Of a DNA stretch of 20,135 nt, positions 1-6,516 are shown one piece after another (the stretch's first letter is position 1; each line of letters begins with the position of its first letter). The DNA is from Desulfobacteraceae bacterium. GTDB lineage: Bacteria; Desulfobacterota; DSM-4660; Desulfatiglandales; Desulfatiglandaceae. The stretch is taken from NCBI GenBank assembly GCA_020349865.1, contig CP070700.1:478520-498654 (forward strand). Direction: 5' to 3'. The notes beneath the pieces are model-generated. The model was not told where the DNA came from and did not search any database. It was given only the letters and a program-made list of their open reading frames with translations. Made by a program: the position numbers and the translations under genes.

Positions 1-183
1 GATTTTAATACTCTTCTTGTTGAGCACATCACTGAGCGATTCAGCCATCTGAATAAAGGGGTGTTTTTTCCGGTTCTCTTTATTCTTGAAATACTGGGTC
101 CAGATCAGTGCCCTCTCGGTGCAAATACCTGGCCTTGAGGTCTGGACTGCCTTTTTAAGACGGTCTATTCTGTCCCGAGACAT
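1..183 (-). CDS. Glycyl radical enzyme, N-terminal fragment (pyruvate formate-lyase superfamily), cut by window edge
   Basis: Only the first 61 codons lie in the window; the rest runs off the left edge. The translation opens MSRDRIDRLKK and continues with a segment reading RPGICTERALIWTQYF. This matches the pattern at the N-terminus of PFL-like glycyl radical enzymes (an RI..LK helix, then a P-x-(I/V)-x-x-ERA motif and a TE/TQ-x-(F/Y) helix). The active-site Cys and the C-terminal Gly loop are outside the window, so the substrate (glycerol, choline, pyruvate, isethionate, hydroxyphenylacetate and others are possible) cannot be read. The ATG at 183 has an AAAGGA Shine-Dalgarno at about 190-195. 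The activase gene ends 13 bp upstream on the same strand, which strongly supports the assignment. The glycerol genes elsewhere in the window make a glycerol dehydratase tempting, but nothing visible proves it. Confidence 0.75.
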   Translation of the reverse strand, partial: MSRDRIDRLKKAVQTSRPGICTERALIWTQYFKNKENRKKHPFIQMAESLSDVLNKKSIKI

Positions 184-196
184 GCCAAATCCTTTC

Positions 197-1114
197 TCAA
201 TCATATAAAATGGCATAAATGCCCTGGTTTTCAAACAGCTTTTTGGCGGAGAAAAGATAGTCTGAATCGTCTGTTACCAGGTTTAACGGTTCAAGGTCTG
301 TTTTGATTCTGGTCAGTTTGGCTTCCCCCAGTTTGTGGTACGGAAGAAGGTGTATGGTTTTCAGATTGTTTTTCTTTAGGAGCCTCACTATGTCAGCGAT
401 ATTATCTTGGGTATCATTTATGGTGGGAATTACGGGCATCCTGGCCTGCAGGTTTGAAAATTTTGCGGCCAGATTACTAAGATTTTTAATGACCATTGTA
501 TTATCAACGCCCGTATACATTTGATGCGCTTTTGAATCCATCAGTTTCAGATCGTAAAAAATGAGATCCAAAAAGGGCAGGATCGAGGTAATATGATTCC
601 ACTTGACCATCCCGCAGGTCTCCATATTGACATGGACACCCTTATTTTTAACAAGAGGCAGAAACTCCCTTAAAAATGCATGATACACAGTGGGTTCTCC
701 GCCGGAAAGTGTTATTCCGCCTTCTGAATCATCAAAGAAATCTTTGTCTTTTAATACTTCATCGAGAAGCGTAGGGGCGTTCCATGTTGCTCCAACTAAT
801 CTGAGGGCACCATTTTTACACGCGGAAACACATTGTCCACACGAACTACAGCGATCGAAATCAATTCTATCACCTTCAGATTCCAGGATTGCGTTTTCCG
901 GGCAAACATCTTTACAGTCAAAACAGAAAGCGCACCTCTCTTTATAAAAGGCAATCTCAATGCCAGACTTATGGGATTCAGGATTCTGGCACCATCTACA
1001 CCTTAAGGGGCATCCTTTAAAGAATATAGTCGTGCGAATTCCAGGCCCGTCATGAATGGAAAATCGTTGGATATCAAATATAGTGGCCTGCTTTTCCGCG
1101 ATCTCTATACACAT
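197..1114 (-). CDS. Glycyl-radical-enzyme activating protein (radical SAM)
   Basis: 305 aa. A radical-SAM activase that uses S-adenosylmethionine to place the glycyl radical on its partner enzyme. The radical-SAM CxxxCxxC motif is at C35, C39 and C42, within the family stretch HDGPGIRTTIFFKGCPLRC. It is followed by an insert with two ferredoxin-type [4Fe-4S] motifs (C61/C64/C67/C71 and C89/C92/C95/C99). This insert is typical of activases for dehydratase, decarboxylase and lyase glycyl radical enzymes and is absent from short E. coli PflA. The SAM-binding GGE motif appears in GGITLSGGEP. It lies 13 bp ahead of the enzyme gene and is probably cotranscribed. The ATG at 1114 is the only start before an in-frame TAG. 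The best purine-rich sequence (GGAGGG, 1146-1151) sits about 31 nt upstream and can pair with a CCCCTTC immediately downstream of it, so ribosome loading is unusual or the start is imperfectly placed. Confidence 0.92.
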   Translation of the reverse strand: MCIEIAEKQATIFDIQRFSIHDGPGIRTTIFFKGCPLRCRWCQNPESHKSGIEIAFYKERCAFCFDCKDVCPENAILESEGDRIDFDRCSSCGQCVSACKNGALRLVGATWNAPTLLDEVLKDKDFFDDSEGGITLSGGEPTVYHAFLREFLPLVKNKGVHVNMETCGMVKWNHITSILPFLDLIFYDLKLMDSKAHQMYTGVDNTMVIKNLSNLAAKFSNLQARMPVIPTINDTQDNIADIVRLLKKNNLKTIHLLPYHKLGEAKLTRIKTDLEPLNLVTDDSDYLFSAKKLFENQGIYAILYD

Positions 1115-1542
1115 AAGCGCGTCTGTTGTGACGAAGGGGACGTCGCCCTCCTATCCACAATCGTTTTATGATTGTTGCCTTTGTGCACTCTCGAACCATA
1201 GTCAAACTGAGCACAATGGCAAAAAAGTTACAAATTGAGCAGCGCCGTCCGTTACAAAGATCTGCTATATTGGTCAGGTTTTTATGGAGCTGAATTCATG
1301 TGATAAAAAATATCAGCAACACGGATTAATGGAATAGGGATTGGACGCAGCTACCACACTATTTCACCACTGTACATTCACACCGTAAAGCCCCAACTTT
1401 TGATCATTGGAAAGCAGCACCAGTGATTCAACTTGCGCCCGGTCTACCAGTGTTATGGGGGTTAAATTGCGAATTAAGTTGTTTGAGTTATTGACCAAGT
1501 AAAGGGATTCTCGCTATCCAGTGAGCATAAAGCTTGACAAAG
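1115..1542. other. Intergenic region, 428 bp, no intact gene
   Basis: No convincing gene on either strand. It holds the leader of the activase gene on the minus strand. A short inverted repeat (ACAATC/GATTGT, 1157-1175) lies close upstream of the activase and could be a regulatory site. The region also holds the first copy of a 43-bp gene-tail repeat (1359-1401) shared with 2263-2305. The remainder, up to the toxin stop codon at 1543, shows no terminator or promoter that I can defend. Confidence 0.5.
1359..1401 (-). repeat. 43-bp gene-tail repeat, copy 1
   Basis: Matches 2263-2305 at 40 of 43 positions in the same orientation. Read on the minus strand it encodes KVGALRCECTVVK followed by TAG. 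The copy-2 translation is the same except for Q in place of the last K. Two of the three differences are silent third-base changes in this frame, so the repeat looks like the tail of a once-translated gene rather than a random match. In copy 1 the frame is closed by a TGA two codons upstream, so only the tail survives. Confidence 0.6.
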
Positions 1543-1899
1543 TCAGAAAATACTGGAACTGATCACCATTTGGCATCCTTTAAGAATTTTTTTAATTGTT
1601 TCCTTATCAAGTGTTCCTATTTTTTCGAGGAGCCTTGCCTTATCAACCGTAGCCATCTGGCTGACAACCACAACACTTGTTTTGGGAATATTTCCCATAC
1701 CTTTCCTTAAACTTACATTCCCAGGGATTTCCCCAAGTTTTTTGTTGGAGGTTATTAGTGAAACGACAGTCGTTAGGATGTTGCTTATGTTTAAAAGATC
1801 ATTTTGAATGATAACAGCTGGTCTTTTTCCCGATGGACCCGAATCTCCGGCCCGTACAAACTTTACCCAGTAGATATCTCCCTGTTGCGGCTTTACCAT
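1543..1899 (-). CDS. MazF/PemK-family toxin (mRNA interferase)
   Basis: 118 aa, the usual length for MazF/PemK/ChpA endoribonuclease toxins. The N-terminus has the family signature: QQGDIYWVKF, then SGKRPAVIIQND, the basic loop and strand that form the RNA-binding and catalytic surface. A later VVVSQMATVDKARL block corresponds to the conserved S/DQ...D...RL segment. The start ATG overlaps the antitoxin stop (ATGGTAA, 7-bp overlap at 1893-1899), the translational coupling common to mazEF-type operons. Expected role: a sequence-specific ribonuclease that arrests translation when the labile antitoxin is degraded. The cleavage sequence cannot be predicted from the protein alone. No internal stop or frameshift is seen, so the module looks functional. 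Confidence 0.9.
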   Translation of the reverse strand: MVKPQQGDIYWVKFVRAGDSGPSGKRPAVIIQNDLLNISNILTTVVSLITSNKKLGEIPGNVSLRKGMGNIPKTSVVVVSQMATVDKARLLEKIGTLDKETIKKILKGCQMVISSSIF

Positions 1900-2147
1900 G
1901 GTAACTCCTCTATATTCGTAGTGTTCGCAATGTCGTCGGCCATCTTGCGCTGCTCTTCGATCACTTCAGGGTCTTCAAGGATCTTATTGATCTGGGAAAC
2001 AAAGGCCTCTTCTTTGACCTTAATAATTTTATCCCCGAGGGCTTCAGTAACCAGATGGCTTACCTTCGTCTCCCTACTCGCTGCTATTTTTTTAATTTCA
2101 TTAAGAATATCTTCCGGGACCGTAACGCTCATCTTTATATGGGGCAT
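1893..2147 (-). CDS. Antitoxin of the MazF-type module (ribbon-helix-helix DNA-binding)
   Basis: 84 aa from the ATG at 2147, chosen because an ideal AAGGAG lies 7 nt upstream. The frame is open to 2198, but the extra 17 residues have no such site. The N-terminal MPHIKMSVTVPEDILNEIKK is a typical ribbon-helix-helix strand followed by the first helix, and the next residues (ASRETKVSHLVTEAL) give the second helix. This is the MazE/CopG-like fold that binds operators as a dimer. The acidic C-terminus (EDPEVIEEQRKMADDIANTTNIEELPW) is expected to wrap the toxin. It lies upstream of and overlaps the toxin gene. The -10/-35 region just upstream contains tandem TGATAT(C/A) elements, a plausible autoregulatory operator. 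Confidence 0.85.
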   Translation of the reverse strand: MPHIKMSVTVPEDILNEIKKIAASRETKVSHLVTEALGDKIIKVKEEAFVSQINKILEDPEVIEEQRKMADDIANTTNIEELPW

Positions 2148-2181
2148 AATAAATCTCCTTAATTTGATAATTTTGTAAGAT

Positions 2182-2211
2182 TTTATATCAGATATCACAT
2201 GCTACTGTCAA
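2182..2211 (-). promoter_or_regulatory. Promoter of the toxin-antitoxin operon
   Basis: On the minus strand, TTGACA (2206-2211) and TATAAA (2182-2187) are separated by 18 bp, close to the sigma-70 consensus, with the antitoxin ATG about 35 nt downstream of the -10. The spacer ends in TGATATC followed by TGATATA, a 7-bp tandem repeat overlapping the -10. That is where a ribbon-helix-helix antitoxin would be expected to bind for autorepression (inference). Confidence 0.65.
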
Positions 2212-2262
2212 GACTTTCCTTTATGAAAAAGTCAGGTTTTGGATCAGATGTCCACCAATTCC

Positions 2263-2305
2263 CTATTGCACCACCGTACATTCACATCGTAAAGCCCCAA
2301 CTTTT
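2263..2305 (-). repeat. 43-bp gene-tail repeat, copy 2
   Basis: Second copy of the repeat at 1359-1401, with 40 of 43 identical positions. Identity stops at the shared TAG stop codon on one side and at AAAAG on the other. The two copies are in direct orientation, 904 bp apart, and bracket the toxin-antitoxin module. Confidence 0.6.
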
Positions 2306-2397
2306 CTACTGACCTGCTTCAGGAGGCTTTTGGTCCGTTGTTTTTCATCAGGGTGGTATTGTGTTCGAATGCAGGCTATAAGTCTACAGACTATAGT
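2263..2397 (-). pseudogene. C-terminal gene fragment containing tail repeat copy 2
   Basis: An open stretch of 44 codons on the minus strand, bounded upstream by TAG (2398-2400) and ending in TAG (2263-2265). It has no plausible start, so it reads as the broken 3' end of a gene. The last 13 codons are the 43-bp repeat shared with 1359-1401. The translation includes HPDEKQRTKSLLKQVSRKVG and ends ALRCECTVVQ. I do not recognise the parent family. A decayed transposase or other repeated accessory gene is possible, but I see no diagnostic motif. Confidence 0.4.
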
Positions 2398-2607
2398 CTA
2401 CATATCCTGATTTGGAATGAGTTGATGAACAGGCTCAAACAAGGAAGGAGGCCGGTAAGGGTTTTTTTCTGGGCGACCGAATGGCGTGAATTAGCAGAAG
2501 CAGGTTAAAAGGACCTATCTGGGTTTTCCAAGTCTCACATGGATAGATATGCCGTGAGATTAAAGGACACCTTCGGCTCAAAGGTACGATTTAGTGGGGC
2601 TTTTTGA
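2371..2607 (+). pseudogene. Possible degraded ORF with an in-frame stop
   Basis: The plus-strand frame reads like protein: YKSTDYSLHILIWNELMNRL, then RPVRVFFWATEWRELAEAG, a TAA at 2506-2508, then in the same frame KDLSGFSKSHMDRYAVRLKD and on to a TGA at 2605-2607. The composition either side of the TAA is coherent (a hydrophobic strand, then a helix with a GFSKSHMDRY motif reminiscent of a helix-turn-helix). This suggests a single gene inactivated by a nonsense mutation, overlapped at its 5' end by the opposite-strand fragment. I cannot name the family, and the call rests on reading-frame continuity only. Confidence 0.3.
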
Positions 2608-2690
2608 GGCGTCCAAGGAAGTGCTCATAAGGGTAATTTCTGCAATTGCTTAAGACATAGGCGAGGCTGAAGTAAAGGCACAAAACTTGG

Positions 2691-3482
2691 TCAGGAAAGG
2701 AGAGTATCAACCATCTCAGCAAATCCAGCGCCGCCTTCATTGTTGGTCACAAAGGCAGGCAAGTGGGTCATACGGTCGGCAAAGTTAATAACGTTCTTTA
2801 CTCCTACCGAAGACGGAAAATACTTGAACATGGGTTCATCATTCGGAGAGTCACCGCAAAAGAGAAACTGTTCTTTGTTTTCATTCAGATCCAAGCCCCA
2901 TTGCTCTTGAACAAAGATCTCTGTCATCTTCAACTTGTCGTAATTGCCGAACCATCCATTGACATGAATGGATGAGACCTTGCAGGTTGCGCCGTGCTTC
3001 TTGAAGATTTCACATACCCGCTCAACGGCTTTTCGGTCTAAAGGTGTTACGTCTTCGCAATAGTCAATGGCCAGGTCTGTCTCCCGATAGCGCTGGTCAC
3101 TCGCCGTGGCTGTCCCTGGGATTGAGGTCAGGATTTCTTCAGCAATTAGCTTCAGGCGCTGGCGTTTATCTGCCCTGACGTCTTCAGGATCGAAGAATCG
3201 TTTTTTCAATTTTCGTTCTTTTTCATCAAACCAGAAATAAAGGGCCCCATTCTCACCAACAACACCATCCACAGGCCACATGCGGGCTATGTGGTCACAC
3301 CATCCCGCCGGGCGACCGGTAATGGGAATGACACTGATATCTGCCTTGCGCAAACGTTCCATCGCTCCAAAGACGGTTGATGGAAGACGACCCTCCAGTG
3401 TAAGCGTGTCGTCAATATCTGTCAGTACGAAACGGATGTTTCTCCTGGTATTTTCAGGAAATTGCTCAAAAGGTTTCATCAT
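2691..3482 (-). CDS. HAD-superfamily (IIB, Cof-like) phosphatase
   Basis: 263 aa. All HAD motifs are present. Motif I is LTDIDDTLT, with D22 the expected nucleophile and D24 the acid/base; the second Asp of DIDDT replaces the more usual Gly. Motif II is PITGRP (T55). Motif IV is GDSPNDEPMF near the C-terminus. The large C2 cap between motifs II and III, with GENGALYF, places it in subfamily IIB (sugar-phosphate, sucrose- and mannosylglycerate-phosphatase-like and Cof proteins). The substrate is not deducible; a sugar phosphate or other small phosphoester in the cytoplasm is likely. Two ATGs are adjacent (3482 and 3479) with no Shine-Dalgarno. A TATAAT lies only 3 bp upstream of the first, so the second ATG could be the first nucleotide of a leaderless mRNA. 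It appears monocistronic. Confidence 0.85.
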   Translation of the reverse strand: MMKPFEQFPENTRRNIRFVLTDIDDTLTLEGRLPSTVFGAMERLRKADISVIPITGRPAGWCDHIARMWPVDGVVGENGALYFWFDEKERKLKKRFFDPEDVRADKRQRLKLIAEEILTSIPGTATASDQRYRETDLAIDYCEDVTPLDRKAVERVCEIFKKHGATCKVSSIHVNGWFGNYDKLKMTEIFVQEQWGLDLNENKEQFLFCGDSPNDEPMFKYFPSSVGVKNVINFADRMTHLPAFVTNNEGGAGFAEMVDTLLS

Positions 3483-3485
3483 TCA

Positions 3486-3514
3486 ATTATAGAAAAACAA
3501 AAAGTAACAGACAA
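3486..3514 (-). promoter_or_regulatory. Promoter abutting the HAD phosphatase start (leaderless transcript predicted)
   Basis: On the minus strand, TTGTCT (3509-3514) and a perfect TATAAT (3486-3491) have 17-bp spacing. Only TGA separates the -10 from ATGATG. Transcription starting about 7 nt past the -10 would begin at the second ATG. The absence of a ribosome-binding site fits a leaderless message. Confidence 0.55.
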
Positions 3515-3644
3515 GAAATTGTTTTTGAAAACAGTGGCCCTGGGATATTTAGTATTCAACCTAAACGTGTGCATAAGCTGCCGGGTAATTAGTGGTTCGG
3601 GAAGGCCCCTCAGTAATGGGCGTTCCTATCCCGATAGCTAAAAT

Positions 3645-4748
3645 CTAAAGATATTCTTCCAAGTCAATTAGAATAATATGATCTAAAGGACCCAAACCGC
3701 CATTTTGATATTTCTCGGCCCCGGATTCCGGTAACACAGCGAGTTTACCATCGATTATCGTAATGCCTTCTGACATCGGCGGAAAATCAATCTCTCTTAT
3801 TATGTTCTTTCCATCCAAATACCATAAGGGAGCTTTCAGGCCATTTTCTAAAGTTACTGTCCTGTGTGGCTGCTCTTGAAGAGGGTTCTTGTAAATTGCA
3901 ATTATGCTTCTGTTCCTTCTCCCGTATGATATGCTTAGGAAAATATATTTATCAGTGATACAAATCCCTTGAACTTTCTGCCGAATTGAAAGGATATACT
4001 TCACACCATTCCTCTCTTTGTTCACATTGTACCCACATACCCAGGCATAATGTTTAAGGCCGTTTCTGTCCTCTGTGTGATGCGAATTTTTTGTCTTGTA
4101 TTTGCTGCCGTAAGCAAACTCGCCAACAAACAAAACCTTTTGATAATATGTCACAAAAGAAGCTTTCGTTTCTGTTTCAGTTACACTAATAGGCACTAAT
4201 ACTCTCGATGGTGCGCTTTTTATTGTATCTGAAATTTTATATTTGTATAATTTTTCATTTGAGGAGACCCAGACAAAGTTATCATTAACTGTTAACCCGC
4301 CGACATGTCCGTAGTGAAAGGAGCTTACAGACTCTTTCAAAGCAAAAGTACCAATGGCTGTGTTGTTGGATTTATCGATGACCGATACTACTGAAGGAAT
4401 ATGCTTGTCAAAATAGTAGGAAATAAATATCAAATTATATTTATTCGAGTAACTTAGCCCCTGGGGTACAGCGCCTTGTTGTAGTCCGGGAATTACAGTT
4501 CCCAACTGATAGTTTTTATTATGTATCAAGCCTCTGCTGATTTCTCTGGGAGCTTTTTGATGCAGTTGGGGTATAGGAGAAAATTCCTCGGTAAATCCAT
4601 ATGAACTTAACAATAAATAAAAAACCGGAAAAAGATAAAAATAGACTCTGTATCCAACTTTCATTTTCAACAGATAAGAGAGCGGAACCGCTATTGCAAC
4701 CGGTATCACAGCCAGAATGCGGTGTTGGGTATGGGTTCGTTTTGTCAT
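3645..4748 (-). CDS. Unassigned membrane-anchored or secreted beta-propeller-like protein
   Basis: 367 aa. Function unknown. After about residue 55 the sequence has short, regularly spaced beta-rich units typical of a beta-propeller: VPQGLSYS..YNLIFISYY, VVSVIDKSNNTAIG, HVGGLTVNDNFVWVSS, VQGICITDKYIFLSISYG and SEGITIIDGKLAVL. These resemble a widespread family of uncharacterised secreted propeller proteins. The N-terminus is odd. From the ATG at 4748, which has AGGAG 8 nt upstream, there are two hydrophobic stretches (about 11-27 and 34-51) separated by a basic KMKVGYR. An internal ATG at 4664 would give a clean signal peptide (MKVGYRVYFYLFPVFYLLLS) but has no ribosome-binding site. The domain is therefore probably exported, either anchored by the extra segment or, with the internal start, released. 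No enzyme motif is visible. It is transcribed divergently from the LacI-type regulator. Confidence 0.6.
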   Translation of the reverse strand: MTKRTHTQHRILAVIPVAIAVPLSYLLKMKVGYRVYFYLFPVFYLLLSSYGFTEEFSPIPQLHQKAPREISRGLIHNKNYQLGTVIPGLQQGAVPQGLSYSNKYNLIFISYYFDKHIPSVVSVIDKSNNTAIGTFALKESVSSFHYGHVGGLTVNDNFVWVSSNEKLYKYKISDTIKSAPSRVLVPISVTETETKASFVTYYQKVLFVGEFAYGSKYKTKNSHHTEDRNGLKHYAWVCGYNVNKERNGVKYILSIRQKVQGICITDKYIFLSISYGRRNRSIIAIYKNPLQEQPHRTVTLENGLKAPLWYLDGKNIIREIDFPPMSEGITIIDGKLAVLPESGAEKYQNGGLGPLDHIILIDLEEYL

Positions 4749-4927
4749 GGGTTTTACTCCTGCTCCAGAATATTATCACAATATTTCGATCAGTTAATAA
4801 AACATGTACCATATCTACGATACTACTGTTATTCTGAGGAGATCAAGTCCAAAGTATTTGGATGTCAGGTATTGAGTACACCCGCTCTGTTTCTTCCCCT
4901 TGACAGCATTTTTTGAGATTAGTATTA

Positions 4928-4941
4928 GTTTGACGTTAAAT
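4928..4941. promoter_or_regulatory. Candidate autoregulatory LacI-type operator
   Basis: GTTTGACGTTAAAT has the central CG of LacI-family operators, and its inner 12 bp are palindromic at 10 positions. It matches the perfect ugp operator (6386-6399) at 10 of 14 positions. It lies immediately upstream of the -35 of the regulator's own promoter. Weaker than the ugp site and not tested. Confidence 0.4.
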
Positions 4942-4946
4942 TGATC

Positions 4947-4974
4947 TTGAGAATGAGAAACACTGAAATATAAT
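4947..4974 (+). promoter_or_regulatory. Promoter of the LacI-type regulator gene
   Basis: TTGAGA (4947-4952), a 16-bp spacer and a perfect TATAAT (4969-4974). This is the best sigma-70 match between the divergent genes, with a predicted start near 4981. Confidence 0.65.
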
Positions 4975-5110
4975 GGCAGATCCGAGGTGCAAGCCTTTAT
5001 CGCCACTGGCAAATTATTAATACAACAGATTGGTTTCAGGAAAAACCGAACGCCTATGTGTTCGAATGAAACCCATTTTACAGCAAATCAAAAATATGAA
5101 GGAGGCATCC

Positions 5111-6145
5111 TTGAAGGATATGACACTTAAAAAGGTTGCTGAATTAGCCGGCGTCTCTCATACCACCGTGTCACTGGTGATAAATAATGCTGAGGGATCA
5201 AGAGTTAGTCGAAGAACGAGGGAGCGTGTTCTCGAAACGATCAGAAAGTTGGACTACAATCCGAATTTGACTGCAAAAAGGTTAGCATCAGGTAAAACGA
5301 ATTCTATAGGTCTTTTCATCCCATTTGAAATGCCCATATTTCGAAATTACACAATTATTGAGATGGTCGCAGGAATTCAGGATGTTCTTAATGAAATGGG
5401 GCTTGATCTTGTCTTATTTTCCGGTGGCAGGAAATTGTATAGAGATAGGCCGATCAACCAAATTGTGAGACAAAAAACCGTTGATGGTTTGATAATATTC
5501 AATACCCGGTATACGACCCAGCATTTTGTAAACAATTATATAAAAAACCTGAATGAGTTGAAATTCAATTTTGTGGTACTTCACTATTATTGGGGAAAGG
5601 CAAGAATAAATTACGTGGGGGTGGATTACGAAAATGACGCTTATAAGGCTGTATCACATTTAGTTTCCTTAGGGCACAAAAAGGTTGCCTTGATTGCAGG
5701 CACTTCAAAAGCCGCAGTTACCTCCAAAATCATAAGCGGATATAAGAGAGCTCTTAAAGATTACCAAATAAGTCCAGATGATAGTATAATTGCATATGCG
5801 GACTATGATTATCAAATGGCATATGAAAAAACTCGGATGCTCATCGAAAACAATCCCTCAATTACGTCTTTTTTCCTTGGAGGTTATGAAATGGGCCCGG
5901 CTTGTTTGAAGGCGGTAAAGGACTCTGGTCTTGATATCCCAGAAGATATTTCTATAATTTGCTATGTTGATAACGAAATAATGCCTTTGCTGGACCCACC
6001 CATTACGGCTATCAAGTGGCCGTATTACGACATGGGAAAGAAGGCGGCAGAAATACTTACTAAGAATGGTAGAGAGAGAAAAAGAGTCATCTTTGAAACC
6101 GAGTTGATGGCAAGAGATTCAACAGCAAGAGTATGGCATAGGTAG
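5111..6145 (+). CDS. LacI-family transcriptional regulator of the ugp operon
   Basis: 344 aa from a TTG start. The frame is open from an ATG at 5096 and further upstream (5030), but AAGGAGG at 5099-5105 sits 5 nt before TTG 5111. The resulting N-terminus, MKDMTLKKVAELAGVSHTTV, begins where LacI proteins normally begin, and the total length is normal for the family. The helix-turn-helix is followed by the hinge helix (NPNLTAKRLASGKTNSIG) and a periplasmic-binding-protein-like sensor domain (VDGLIIFNTR, VGVDYENDAYKAVSHLVSLG, HKKVALIAG, ISIICYVDN). It lies directly upstream of ugpBAEC in the same direction, with a perfect LacI-type palindrome between them, so it very probably represses that operon. 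The inducer is unknown; G3P or a glycerophosphodiester is a reasonable guess. Autoregulation is suggested by the palindrome at 4928. Confidence 0.88.
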   Translation: MKDMTLKKVAELAGVSHTTVSLVINNAEGSRVSRRTRERVLETIRKLDYNPNLTAKRLASGKTNSIGLFIPFEMPIFRNYTIIEMVAGIQDVLNEMGLDLVLFSGGRKLYRDRPINQIVRQKTVDGLIIFNTRYTTQHFVNNYIKNLNELKFNFVVLHYYWGKARINYVGVDYENDAYKAVSHLVSLGHKKVALIAGTSKAAVTSKIISGYKRALKDYQISPDDSIIAYADYDYQMAYEKTRMLIENNPSITSFFLGGYEMGPACLKAVKDSGLDIPEDISIICYVDNEIMPLLDPPITAIKWPYYDMGKKAAEILTKNGRERKRVIFETELMARDSTARVWHR

Positions 6146-6343
6146 AGTGAGATGAACTTCGCAGGGTGATTTAAGTAAGGACTGTTTTTAGATAAATAAA
6201 GCCAATTATAATAAAATATTAAATATTCTAAGAAAGGATATTTAACCAAATATTACTATTGATAAACATTAATATAAAATAGAAATGGATTATGAAATAA
6301 TGGAAGTATATGATTAGAAAAGATAAGAGGGCACAAAAAAACA

Positions 6344-6375
6344 TTGACAATGTTGAGTAGATCTGATTACATATT
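6344..6375 (+). promoter_or_regulatory. Promoter of the ugp operon
   Basis: A perfect TTGACA at 6344-6349 is followed after 17-20 bp by a weak -10 (TTACATATT, 6367-6375). The predicted start, near 6380, is immediately upstream of the operator, so bound repressor would block initiation or escape. The -10 is poor and its exact register is uncertain. Confidence 0.55.
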
Positions 6376-6385
6376 CATCTCGGAG

Positions 6386-6399
6386 GTTTACCGGTAAAC
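6386..6399. promoter_or_regulatory. LacI-type operator of the ugp operon
   Basis: GTTTACCGGTAAAC is a perfect 14-bp palindrome with the central CG characteristic of LacI/GalR-family operators. It sits between the promoter and ugpB and next to a LacI-family gene, which makes it the most probable binding site of that regulator. Confidence 0.75.
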
Positions 6400-6516
6400 T
6401 TACAAATTTTCAGGTCTTGGTAAAAAAAGGAAAGGAGGGCATGTTTACCTAAATAGTATGCGAGGAAGAGGTTAATTCATTGCACTAACCTTAAAGTAGG
6501 AAAGGAGGAATTGGCT

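Larger units (their letters stand above)
2199..2690. other. Gene-debris intergenic region, 492 bp
   Basis: No intact gene between the antitoxin promoter and the HAD phosphatase. The region carries the gene-tail fragment, the degraded plus-strand frame, and a compact repeat cluster at 2381-2402, in which AGTCTACA occurs twice with an AGACT inverted element between. No convincing terminator of the HAD gene (minus strand) is visible between 2607 and 2690. Confidence 0.4.
4749..5110. other. Divergent intergenic region between the propeller gene and lacI-type gene
   Basis: 362 bp without a gene. It holds the Shine-Dalgarno of the minus-strand propeller gene at its left end, and an operator-like palindrome and a strong plus-strand promoter for the regulator at 4928-4974. 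The remainder is a leader of about 130 nt before the regulator start, in which I see no riboswitch or terminator. Confidence 0.6.
6146..6516. other. ugp control region, 371 bp
   Basis: AT-rich from 6180 to 6360, with no gene and no clear terminator for the regulator. It contains the ugp promoter and operator and an extra GTTTACC half-site at 6443-6449. It also contains a duplicated AGGAAAGGAGG: once at 6428-6438 ahead of a three-codon ATG-TTT-ACC-TAA frame, and once at 6498-6508 as the true ugpB ribosome-binding site. Confidence 0.55.

Noticed and set aside
1..183. Naming the enzyme glycerol dehydratase
   Set aside because: Only 61 residues are visible and these are shared by many glycyl radical enzymes; the glycerol context lies on the other side of unrelated genes.
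1359..2305. Reading the 43-bp direct repeats as attachment sites of an integrated element
   Set aside because: There is no integrase between them, the copies differ mainly at silent sites, and they end at a stop codon, which fits paralogous gene tails better than a recombination core.
6441..6452. A translated leader peptide MFT ahead of ugpB
   Set aside because: The Shine-Dalgarno is only 2 nt from the ATG, too close for efficient initiation; kept only as a leader curiosity.
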